NCBI RefSeq assembly: GCF_029589435.1
Contig: NZ_JARRAG010000002.1
Coordinates: forward strand, 1,240,001 to 1,304,000
Length of the DNA stretch: 64,000 nt
Reading direction: 5' to 3'
Source of the DNA: Paludisphaera mucosa
GTDB taxonomy: Bacteria; Planctomycetota; Planctomycetia; Isosphaerales; Isosphaeraceae
The notes under the pieces were generated by a model. It made no database searches. It had not been told where the DNA came from and worked only from the letters and a program-made list of their open reading frames with translations. The position numbers and the translations under genes were made by a program. Below, piece by piece: positions 38,962 through 46,740 of the stretch (its first letter is position 1; the number at the start of each line of letters is the position of its first letter).

Positions 38962-40116
38962 ATGCGGACCGGGGCGATCGTCTTGATGCTGACGGCGTGG
39001 ACGCTCGGGGCGGCGGCTCAGGAGGCTCGGCCTTCGAAGGGCATCCCCGATCGGCCGGACTTCTTTCCGATCGCGGTCTGGCTCCAGGACACGGCCAACG
39101 CGACCCGGTACCGGGACGTCGGCGTGAACCTGTACGTGGGGTTGTGGAAGGGGCCGACGGCCGCGCAGCTCGACGCGCTCGACGCGGCGGGGATCCGCCT
39201 GATCGCGGGCCAGAGCCCGGCCGCCCTGGCGTTCCGCGACCGGCCGACGATCGTCGGCTGGATGCACGACGACGAGCCCGACAACGCCCAGGCGCTCGAG
39301 AACGGCAAGGGCTACGGGCCCCCCGTCACGCCCGACGCAATCGTGGCGCGATACCGCGAAATGAAGCGCAACGACCCCGACCGCCCCGTCATGTTGAACC
39401 TGGGACAAGGGGTCGCGTGGGACGGCTGGTACGGGCGGGGGACCCGGACGAACCACCCCGAAGACTATCCCGAGTACGTCGAGGGGTGCGACGTGGCCTC
39501 GTTCGACATCTACCCCGCCTGCCATCGCGACGCCCCGGTCGCGGGCAAGCTCTGGTACGTCCCGCTCGGCGTCGAGCGGCTCAGGAAATGGGCCGGCGCG
39601 AAGAAGCCGGTCTGGTGCTGCATCGAGACCACGCGGATCGACAACGAGGCCCGCAAGGCGACCCCGGCCGAGATCCGCTCCGAGGTCTGGATGGCCCTGA
39701 TCCGGGGTGCGAAGGGGCTGGTCTACTTCGCCCACCAGTTCAAGCCGACGTTCATCGAGGCCGGCTTGCTCGCCGACGAGGCCGTCGCGCGCGAGGTCGC
39801 CGCGACCAACCGACGCATCCACGAGCTGGCGCCGGTGCTCAACAGCCCCGACGTGCCCGACGGCGTGCAGGTCGTCGCGTCGGACCCGAAGGTCCCGATC
39901 GCATCCGTCGTCAAGCGTCACGGCGACGCCGTCTACGTCTTCGCCGCCTCGCTGAGCGACGGCGGGACCGACGTCCGATTCCGCCTGCCGGACCGGGCCG
40001 ACGCCCAGGTCGAGGTCCTCGACGAGTCGCGGTCGCTCGAAGCCCCCGCCGGCGCGTGGCCCGACCGCTTCACCGGGTATCAGGTCCACCTGTACCGGAT
40101 CCGCCCGCGAGGCTGA
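38962..40116 (+). CDS. Secreted TIM-barrel (glycosidase-like) protein
   Basis: A 384-residue exported protein: signal peptide MRTGAIVLMLTAWTLGAAA, then a barrel-like body with FFPIAVWLQDTANATRYRDVGVN, HDDEPDNAQ near 110 (acidic pair), VMLNLGQGVAWDGWYGRG, VASFDIYPA, VWCCIETTRI with an acidic residue in the expected nucleophile position, and MALIRGAKGLVYFAHQF. The arrangement is that of planctomycete proteins resembling GH42/GH5-like barrels, but no family is certain. The ATG at 38962 has GGGAGGCGG upstream and follows the MarR gene divergently, suggesting MarR control. Substrate unknown. Confidence 0.75.
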   Translation: MRTGAIVLMLTAWTLGAAAQEARPSKGIPDRPDFFPIAVWLQDTANATRYRDVGVNLYVGLWKGPTAAQLDALDAAGIRLIAGQSPAALAFRDRPTIVGWMHDDEPDNAQALENGKGYGPPVTPDAIVARYREMKRNDPDRPVMLNLGQGVAWDGWYGRGTRTNHPEDYPEYVEGCDVASFDIYPACHRDAPVAGKLWYVPLGVERLRKWAGAKKPVWCCIETTRIDNEARKATPAEIRSEVWMALIRGAKGLVYFAHQFKPTFIEAGLLADEAVAREVAATNRRIHELAPVLNSPDVPDGVQVVASDPKVPIASVVKRHGDAVYVFAASLSDGGTDVRFRLPDRADAQVEVLDESRSLEAPAGAWPDRFTGYQVHLYRIRPRG

Positions 40117-40131
40117 GCGGATCGCGCGACC

Positions 40132-40389
40132 TCAGCGCGTCGCCTTGGCGCGCGGCGGGGCCTCCGCCGAGCCTTCCGCCCGCGCCGGCTTGCCCAGCAT
40201 GAAGCGGTTGCAGCCGCTGAGGCCCGACACCCTGAGACTGTACGGCTGCAGGTCCTCGTCGATGCATAGCCCCAGCGTCAGGTTCTCGACCTTCGCCTCG
40301 GGCTCGATCTGCCACCATTTGCAGGCCTTGCAAAGGCCCCAATCCGACTCATGGTCGTGACCGTTCGAATGCGAGTTGGAAGCAGTCAT
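40132..40389 (-). CDS. Small Cys-rich protein (85 aa)
   Basis: An 85-residue protein with four cysteines arranged as GLCKACKWWQIE (C24, C27) and a later GLCIDED and SGCNRFM. The pair of CxxC-like and spaced cysteines suggests a zinc- or iron-binding treble-clef, but only two cysteines form a classical knuckle. The N terminus is His/Asn-rich (NSHSNGHDHESD). GGAG lies nine bases before the ATG at 40389. I do not recognise the family. It ends 15 bases from the stop of the convergent glycosidase-like gene. Confidence 0.6.
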   Translation of the reverse strand: MTASNSHSNGHDHESDWGLCKACKWWQIEPEAKVENLTLGLCIDEDLQPYSLRVSGLSGCNRFMLGKPARAEGSAEAPPRAKATR

Positions 40390-40544
40390 GAGGACATCTC
40401 CATTCCCTTCGACTCGGGCGGGATCGACCTTCACGCGGGTGGATCTCGACCCGTCCCCTACTGCAACCGACGGGCCGAAAACCCCTCGATCGGGCGCGAA
40501 ATCCCGCGACGAGGCGGCGGAATCGGTCTTGGCCGTCGGGAGCC

Positions 40545-41897
40545 TCAGGTCAGCTCGGCGATCGGCTCGCCGTGGGGGAGGAGGGCGATGGGTCGGCCGG
40601 AGACGTCCTGATAGGTCTGGGCGTGGTCGATGCCGAGGTGGCGGTACCAGGTCGCGAGCAGGTCGTTGGGGGTGAACCGCCGCTCCCTGGGCTCTTCGCC
40701 CCGGGAGGTGGTCGAGCCGATCACCTGGCCCATGGGCATCCCCCCGCCGGACATGAGGACGGACATGGCCCGTCCCCAGTGCTCGCGACCGGGTCGGCCC
40801 TGGTGGTTCGAGAGCTTGGGCGTCCGTCCCATCTCTCCCATGACGACGATCAGGGTCTCGCGGTCCAGGCCCCGCGCGTGGACGTCCTCGATCAGGGCGG
40901 AGACGGCCCGGTCGAGGACGGGGAGGCGGATCTCCATCTGTTCGAAGATGTTCCAGACGCTCGCGTGGTCGTCCCAGGAGAACGCCTTCTGGCCCGGGAC
41001 GCAGGGGAAGTCGATCGTCACCAGCCGCACGCCCGCCTCGACCAGACGGCGCGCCAGCAGGCAGCGCTGGCCCACGACGTTGCGGCCGTAGCGGTCGCGG
41101 AGCACGTCGGGCTCGCCCGACAGGTCGAAGGCGTTTCGCGCGGCGCCGGAGGTCAGGACGTCGAGGGCCCGCCGCTGGAAGTCGTCGAACGAGCGCGTGA
41201 CGGGCGTGGCCTCCATCGCCCGCCGCGCGGCGTCGAACCCGGCGAGCAGCCGGCCGCGGCCGCCCAGGCTCGCACGTCGCGCCTCGTCGAGCACCAGCTC
41301 CGGGACCATGAACTCGGGCTTGTTCGGGTCGGCCGCGACCTTGAACGGCCCATACGATCGGCCCAGGCCCCCCCCGCCCTCGTACGGCAGGTCGGGCATG
41401 GCGACCCACTTCGGCAGCCCCGCGGCCTCCGGCAGCAGCCGGTTCGCGGCGTGGAAGACGTAGGGGTGTTTGGGCGTGAACGGCGGCGTCTCGACGACGT
41501 CGCCTTCATACCCGGTCAGGACCGTGTGCGTGCTGTTGGCGTGGCCCGGGCTGTCGTGGGAGACGGAACGGACGATCGCCAGCTTGTCGGCGATCGCCGC
41601 CAGCCTCGGCAGCTTCTCGCAGATCTCGAGCCCCGGAACGCTGGTGGGGATCGGCCGGAAGAGGCCGCGATACGCCTCGGGGGCGTCGGGCTTGAGGTCG
41701 AACGTCTCCATGTGGCTCGGCCCTCCCCAGAGCCAGACCACGATCATGGACGGCCCCCCCGTCCCGCCCCCCGGCGCGGCCCTCGCCGCCTGGAGCCGCA
41801 AGAGGTCCGAGATCCCCAGCGCCGAGAACCCGGTCAGCGAGGCCCGCAGGAAGGCCCGTCTGGGCGTCGCTCCGGTGCACGGTCGAGCTTCGGACAC
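40545..41897 (-). CDS. DUF1501 family protein (lone copy)
   Basis: A 450-residue DUF1501 protein with a Tat signal (TPRRAFLRAS, R13-R14). It has the family's MIVVWLWGGPSHMETFDLKPDAP, VMGEMGRTPKLSNHQGR, GREHWGRAMSVLMSGGGM and a final HLGIDHAQTYQDVSG. Unlike the copies at 14120 and 30640 it has no PSD1 gene beside it, so it is either independent or works with a distant partner. The start is a GTG at 41897 with GAGGACG upstream. A plausible promoter lies at 41966-41995. It probably acts outside the cytoplasm; activity unknown. Confidence 0.92.
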   Translation of the reverse strand: MSEARPCTGATPRRAFLRASLTGFSALGISDLLRLQAARAAPGGGTGGPSMIVVWLWGGPSHMETFDLKPDAPEAYRGLFRPIPTSVPGLEICEKLPRLAAIADKLAIVRSVSHDSPGHANSTHTVLTGYEGDVVETPPFTPKHPYVFHAANRLLPEAAGLPKWVAMPDLPYEGGGGLGRSYGPFKVAADPNKPEFMVPELVLDEARRASLGGRGRLLAGFDAARRAMEATPVTRSFDDFQRRALDVLTSGAARNAFDLSGEPDVLRDRYGRNVVGQRCLLARRLVEAGVRLVTIDFPCVPGQKAFSWDDHASVWNIFEQMEIRLPVLDRAVSALIEDVHARGLDRETLIVVMGEMGRTPKLSNHQGRPGREHWGRAMSVLMSGGGMPMGQVIGSTTSRGEEPRERRFTPNDLLATWYRHLGIDHAQTYQDVSGRPIALLPHGEPIAELT

Positions 41898-41965
41898 CGC
41901 GTCGTCCTCGTCGTGTTCGATGGGTGCGCCCGTCGGCCACCTCGCCCTCCCGGGCCGGCCGGGGC

Positions 41966-41995
41966 CATCCTAACATGTCCCGCAATTGTTGGACA
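41966..41995 (-). promoter_or_regulatory. Possible promoter of the lone DUF1501 gene
   Basis: On the minus strand TTGTCC (41995-41990), an 18-base spacer and TAGGAT (41971-41966) precede the gene by about 70 bases, in an AT-richer patch containing CAATTG. Four of six -10 positions match; a tentative call. Confidence 0.4.
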
Positions 41996-42156
41996 ATCGC
42001 CCCCCACTTCAAGCCGGGTCCCCGAACGAGGCCGAGCCCGCGAAGCCCGAGCCGCGTCGCGACCGAAGGACGACGAGGCGACTCGCCCGAACCCCTGACG
42101 GAAAGCCGGATTGCTTGGAGGCGCGGCGAGCGTTACATTGGGTTCCTCAGGCCCTT

Positions 42157-42243
42157 GGAGAGGTGACCGAGAGGCCGAAGGTGCGGCACTGGAAATGCCG
42201 TGTACGGTAACACGTACCGAGGGTTCGAATCCCTCCCTCTCCG
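42157..42243 (+). tRNA. tRNA-Ser (GGA)
   Basis: An 87-base class II tRNA. Acceptor stem GGAGAGG pairs with CCTCTCC before discriminator G. The anticodon arm CGGCA-CTGGAAA-TGCCG reads GGA at 42191-42193 (serine, UCC/UCU). The variable arm GTAC...GTAC is long, as required for tRNA-Ser, and the T arm is GAGGG-TTCGAAT-CCCTC. CCA is not encoded. Confidence 0.95.
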
Positions 42244-42647
42244 CTTGCACGAGATACAACGGCCCGGACTTGCGTCGGCCAGACGGCGACGCGATCCGGG
42301 CTGCTTCGTTGGCTGAGTCGTCCTGGCGCATGATGTGGCGAAGGATCCGCGGGCGGCGAGGCCCGGCCGCATGCGGCTGCGTCGGCGAAATGGGCCGGAG
42401 GCGGCCGGATCGGGCGATGCGACGCCGCATGCGGGTCGGCTCGGCCGGAGGCCTGCTCCGCGCGCCGGCGCCGCTTTCGGGAGGTTCAGCCGGGCGAACT
42501 CGCCCGTCGGGGCGGGATCGCCGTGGCGTGGGCTCGGGCGGTCTCGTCTCCCCCGCGACCGGGGCGCGCCGCGAAATGCTCGCCGGCCGCCCCTCGCTGG
42601 GCCCGAGAGGCGGCGGCTTGAGCCGTTCGGGCTGATATGAGATCATC
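42244..42647. other. Intergenic region after the tRNA
   Basis: 404 GC-rich bases between the tRNA and the kinase-like gene. Several open frames overlap here but none has a ribosome site or a recognisable product; I see no repeat or strong hairpin. Confidence 0.5.
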
Positions 42648-43700
42648 ATGACGGCCGTCGGTCGACGGATTCCCCCCTCTGCTTGCAAGCCTCCCCCGGT
42701 CGCCAGGCATGGTCCCGTGCCTGGTCGGGTCGAAACAGTCCCGGGCCGCGGATCATCGCCGGAATTGAAGACCACGACGATCTCGATCGACCAGGTCATC
42801 GACCGGATCCCCGCCTGGTCGGGCCGATCCCCCGCCGTGACGCCGCTCGTCGGGGGGCTGACGAACCGGGCCTACCGCGTGGCCGTGGGCGACGAGGCGT
42901 TCGTCGTGCGCATCCCGGGCGTGGGGACCGAATGGCTCGCGATCGATCGCGGCAACGAGCTGCACAACTCCCGGGCCGCGGCCGAGGCGGGGGTCGGCCC
43001 GCGGGTCGTCCACCACTTCCGCGACGTGGACGTTTTGGTCCTCGAATTCATCCCCGCCGAGACCATGACCCTGGCTTCGATGCGACGCCCGGGGATGCCG
43101 GTCAGGCTCGCCCACGTCCTCAAGCGGCTCCACGCGGGGCCTCGCTTCCTGCACGATTTCGACATGTTCGCGCTGACCCGGCGCTACCTTAGGATCGCGC
43201 AGGAGCTGGAGATCCCCATCCCCGACGACTACGTCCGCTACATGCCCGAGGTCGAGCGGATCGAGGCTGCTTTCGCCCGGCGGCCCGTCGCCACGGTCCC
43301 CTGCCACAACGACCTGCTGGCGGGGAACATCCTGGACGACGGCCGCCGGCTCCGGCTGATCGACTTCGAATACAGCGGCAACAACGACCCGGCGTTCGAG
43401 CTGGGGAACGCGTGCCAGGAGCTGGAATACGACGAGCCGCGCGTCGAGGAGACGTGCGCCGCGTATTTCGGCGAAGCCTATCCGGACAAGCTCGCCCGGA
43501 TGAAGCTCAACATCCTCATGTCGAACGTCGGCTGGACGCTCTGGGCCGCGATCCAGTGGAAGGTCTCCACGATCGACTTCGACTTCTGGAGCTGGGTCGA
43601 CCAACGCTGGGGACGAGCCCGGGCCGCCCTCGAATCGCCCGAGTACCGGCAGTGGCTCGACGTGCTCGAAGGCTCCGGGCCGCGTCCTCGATCCGGCTGA
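42648..43700 (+). CDS. APH/choline kinase family phosphotransferase
   Basis: A protein-kinase-fold small-molecule kinase. From about residue 44 the order is GGLTNRAYRV (nucleotide loop), VVRIPG (catalytic Lys replaced by Arg in this segment, unless another Lys serves), VLEFIPAE, VPCHNDLLAGNIL (H-N-D-x5-N catalytic loop) and LRLIDFEYSG (metal-binding D). The family phosphorylates choline, ethanolamine, thiamine or aminoglycosides. Loss of the usual Lys is a doubt. The start is uncertain: ATG at 42648 gives 350 residues with a Pro/Arg-rich prefix; a TTG at 42765 would begin right before the conserved domain. Confidence 0.8.
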   Translation: MTAVGRRIPPSACKPPPVARHGPVPGRVETVPGRGSSPELKTTTISIDQVIDRIPAWSGRSPAVTPLVGGLTNRAYRVAVGDEAFVVRIPGVGTEWLAIDRGNELHNSRAAAEAGVGPRVVHHFRDVDVLVLEFIPAETMTLASMRRPGMPVRLAHVLKRLHAGPRFLHDFDMFALTRRYLRIAQELEIPIPDDYVRYMPEVERIEAAFARRPVATVPCHNDLLAGNILDDGRRLRLIDFEYSGNNDPAFELGNACQELEYDEPRVEETCAAYFGEAYPDKLARMKLNILMSNVGWTLWAAIQWKVSTIDFDFWSWVDQRWGRARAALESPEYRQWLDVLEGSGPRPRSG

Positions 43701-43775
43701 CGTTCCTCCGCCCCCCGATCAGCCCCTCCCCTACCCTACTCCGCAGCATCCTCCCCTCGTGGGACCCGAGACGGC

Positions 43776-45710
43776 CTAGCGCAGGAAGCCTCGCGACTTC
43801 ATCAGCTCGACGATCCGGGCGACGCTCTCGTCGACGCCGATCTGGTCGGTCTGGAGCACGAGGTCGGGCGACTTCGGTTCCTCGAACGCGGCCGTCACGC
43901 CGGGCATCTGGGCGATCTTGCCCTCGTCGGCCAGGCGGTAGGCGCCGCTCTGGTCGCGCGCCCGCAGGACGTCCATCGGCGCCGTGCAGTAGACCTCCAG
44001 GACGCGGTCGGCGCCGATCAGCTGCTTCGCCTTCTCGCGCACGGCCTCGTGGGGCGCGACGAACGCGGCGACGGTGATCACGCCGGCGTCGTTCATCAGC
44101 TTCGCCACCTCGGCCGACCGCCGCAGGTTCTCGGAGCGGTCGTCGGCGGTGAAGCCCAGGTCGCGGTTCAGGCCCTGTCGCATGTTCTGGCCGTAGAGCA
44201 CCGTCACCAGCCGGCCCTCGTCCCACAGCCGGCGTTCCAGGCCGAAGGCGATCCGGCTCTTGCCGCTGCCGGTCAGGCCGACCAGCAAGACGGTCGCCGG
44301 CACCTGGCCGTATCGCTGTTCGCGCTCGGCCGGCGCGACCAGGCTCTCGCGCTGCTTGAGGCGCTCCGCCGGCTCGGTGCCCCACGCGTCGCCGGGGGCG
44401 CGGCCGCCGCCGGCTTCCAGGATCATGCCGGCGCCGACCGTGTTGTTGGTCAGCCGGTCGATCAGGATGAACGCCCCGGTCGCGGCGTTGGCGCGGTACG
44501 GGTCGTACGCCAGCGCCTGCGTCAGGCTGAGCTGCACGTGCCCGACCTCGTTCAGCTCCAGCCGCGAGATGGCGCGGTGCTCCAGGGTGTTGACGTCGAC
44601 GCCGTAGCGGAACGCCGCGACCTCGGCCGCCACCTGCCGCGTGGTGTGCTTCAGCGTGTACGACCGGCCGGGGACGAACGGCTGCTCGGCCATCCACACC
44701 ACCATCGCCTCGATCTCGCTGCTGACGTGCGGCGGGCCGTCGGGCCGCACCAGCATGTCGCCGCGGCTGACGTCCACCTCGTCGGCCAGCGTGACCGTCA
44801 CCGCCTGGGGGGCGAACGCCTCTTCCAGGTCGCCATCGTAGGTCACGATCGACTTCACCCGGCTGCGCTTGCCCGACGGCAGCACCATCACCTCGTCGCC
44901 CCGGCGCAGGATGCCGGACGCCACGGTGCCGGCGAAGCCGCGGAAGTCGAGGTTGGGGCGGATGACGTATTGCACCGGGAACCGCAGGTCGGTCAGGTTG
45001 CGATCGCTGGCGATGTGCACCGTCTCCAGGTGGTCCAGCAGCGGCGGGCCGGTGTACCACGGCATGGCGTCGCTCTTGGACGCGACGTTGTCGCCCTTGA
45101 GCGCCGACATCGGGATAAAGGTGACGTCGCGCAGGTCGAGCTTGGCGACGAAGCCGGTGTAGTCGTCCTTGATCCGCTCGAAGACGTCTCGCGAGTGGCC
45201 GACGAGGTCCATCTTGTTGACGGCGACGACGACGTGCCGGATGCCCAAAAGCGATACGATGAACGAGTGCCGGCGGGTCTGGGTCATCACGCCGTGGCGG
45301 GCGTCGATGAGGATGACGGCCAGCTGGCACGTCGACGCCCCGGTGGCCATGTTGCGCGTGTACTGCTCGTGGCCGGGCGTGTCGGCGATGATGAACTTGC
45401 GGCGGTCGGTCGAGAAGTAGCGGTACGCGACGTCGATGGTGATGCCCTGCTCGCGCTCGGCCTTCAGGCCGTCGGTCAGCAGGGCGAGGTCGATCTCGCC
45501 GGCCCCGGTGGTGCCGACCTTCTCGCTGTCGCGCTTGACCGCGGCGAGCTGGTCCTCGTAGATCATCTTGGTGTCGTGCAGCAGCCGGCCGATGAGCGTG
45601 CTCTTGCCGTCGTCGACGCTGCCGCAGGTGAGGAGGCGCAGCAGTTCCTTCTTCTGGTGGCGGGCGAGGTAGGCGTGGATGTCTTCCTGGCTCAGGTCAA
45701 CGGCTTGCAT
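43776..45710 (-). CDS. cysN: Sulfate adenylyltransferase subunit 1 fused to APS kinase-like domain
   Basis: A 644-residue CysNC fusion. The N-terminal GTPase half (about 1-455) drives ATP sulfurylase with CysD: P-loop GSVDDGKST (30-38), DTPGH (110-114) and NKMD (165-168). The C-terminal domain (about 470-644) is an APS kinase relative: Walker A GLTGSGKS (478-485), then YGQNMR where most enzymes have [18 protein letters not shown], and [10 protein letters not shown] where the family usually has a Ser (FISP). So key residues are changed and PAPS formation is uncertain. Start ATG at 45710 is one base after the cysD stop region; both genes form an operon for sulfate activation. Confidence 0.93.
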   Translation of the reverse strand: MQAVDLSQEDIHAYLARHQKKELLRLLTCGSVDDGKSTLIGRLLHDTKMIYEDQLAAVKRDSEKVGTTGAGEIDLALLTDGLKAEREQGITIDVAYRYFSTDRRKFIIADTPGHEQYTRNMATGASTCQLAVILIDARHGVMTQTRRHSFIVSLLGIRHVVVAVNKMDLVGHSRDVFERIKDDYTGFVAKLDLRDVTFIPMSALKGDNVASKSDAMPWYTGPPLLDHLETVHIASDRNLTDLRFPVQYVIRPNLDFRGFAGTVASGILRRGDEVMVLPSGKRSRVKSIVTYDGDLEEAFAPQAVTVTLADEVDVSRGDMLVRPDGPPHVSSEIEAMVVWMAEQPFVPGRSYTLKHTTRQVAAEVAAFRYGVDVNTLEHRAISRLELNEVGHVQLSLTQALAYDPYRANAATGAFILIDRLTNNTVGAGMILEAGGGRAPGDAWGTEPAERLKQRESLVAPAEREQRYGQVPATVLLVGLTGSGKSRIAFGLERRLWDEGRLVTVLYGQNMRQGLNRDLGFTADDRSENLRRSAEVAKLMNDAGVITVAAFVAPHEAVREKAKQLIGADRVLEVYCTAPMDVLRARDQSGAYRLADEGKIAQMPGVTAAFEEPKSPDLVLQTDQIGVDESVARIVELMKSRGFLR

Positions 45711-45711
45711 C

Positions 45712-46629
45712 TCAGAAATACCCCTCGCGCTTCTTCTGCTCCATCGACCCCGTCTCGTCGTGGTCGATCATCCGGCCCTGGCGTTCGGAGTTCTTCGCCA
45801 GCAGCATCTCCTCGATGATCTCCGGCAGGGTCGTCGCGTCGCTCTCGATCGCCCCGGTGAGCGGGTAGCAGCCGAGCGTGCGGAACCGCACCCGCTTCAT
45901 CATCGGCTCTTCGCCGGGCCGCAGCGGCATCCGCTCGTCGTCCACCATGATGAGCGTGCCGTCGCGCTCGACGACCGGGCGGACGTCGGCGAAGTAGAGC
46001 GGCACGATGGGGATGCCTTCCAGGTGGATGTACTGCCAGACGTCCAGCTCGGTCCAGTTGCTCAGCGGGAAGGCGCGGATGCTCTCGCCCTTGTTCACCT
46101 TGCTGTTGAACAGGTTCCACAGCTCCGGCCGCTGGTTCTTGGGGTCCCACTGGTGGAGGCGGTCGCGGAAGCTGTAGACGCGCTCCTTGGCCCGGCTCTT
46201 CTCCTCGTCGCGGCGGGCGCCGCCGAACGCCGCGTCGAACTGGTAGTGGTTGAGCGCCTGCTTGAGCGCCGCCGTCTTCATGACGTCGGTGTGCTTCTTC
46301 GAGCCGTGGTCGAACGGGTTGATGTTCTGGGCCCGCCCTTCCGGGTTGATCCAGACCTTCAGGTCGAGGCCCTGCTCGCGACAGAATCGATCGCGGAACT
46401 CGATCATCGCCCGGAACTTCCAGGTCGTGTCGACGTGCAGCAGCGGAAAGGGCGGCCGGCCGGGATGGAAGGCCTTCTGCGCCAGCCGCAGCATGACGGC
46501 CGAGTCCTTGCCGATGGAGTAGAGCATCACCGGCCGCTCGAACTCGGCGGCGACCTCGCGGATGATGTGGATGCTCTCCGCCTCGAGCACCTTCAAATGG
46601 GTCAGGTTGTAACTGCTGCTGCTGATCAT
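45712..46629 (-). CDS. cysD: Sulfate adenylyltransferase subunit 2
   Basis: A 305-residue ATP sulfurylase catalytic subunit of the PP-loop family, close to the 302 of E. coli CysD. It has the PP-loop [17 protein letters not shown] near 38-54, [75 protein letters not shown] and the closing [10 protein letters not shown]. It converts sulfate and ATP to adenylyl-sulfate and pyrophosphate when driven by CysN. An excellent AGGAGGACGG precedes the ATG at 46629. cysN begins one base after its stop. No PAPS or APS reductase gene is near. Confidence 0.95.
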   Translation of the reverse strand: MISSSSYNLTHLKVLEAESIHIIREVAAEFERPVMLYSIGKDSAVMLRLAQKAFHPGRPPFPLLHVDTTWKFRAMIEFRDRFCREQGLDLKVWINPEGRAQNINPFDHGSKKHTDVMKTAALKQALNHYQFDAAFGGARRDEEKSRAKERVYSFRDRLHQWDPKNQRPELWNLFNSKVNKGESIRAFPLSNWTELDVWQYIHLEGIPIVPLYFADVRPVVERDGTLIMVDDERMPLRPGEEPMMKRVRFRTLGCYPLTGAIESDATTLPEIIEEMLLAKNSERQGRMIDHDETGSMEQKKREGYF

Positions 46630-46740
46630 CCGTCCTCCTGATTCGACCTCGGTCAGTCGATTATAGGAGATCGACTTCGCTCCCGGGTAGGGGGGCGACT
46701 CGTCCGGGGCGGCTCGCGATCTCGGGGGGCCGGCGGCGAT

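Noticed and set aside
42648-43700. Aminoglycoside resistance gene
   Set aside because: The APH fold is shared with choline and other small-molecule kinases; nothing in the sequence or context points to antibiotic resistance.
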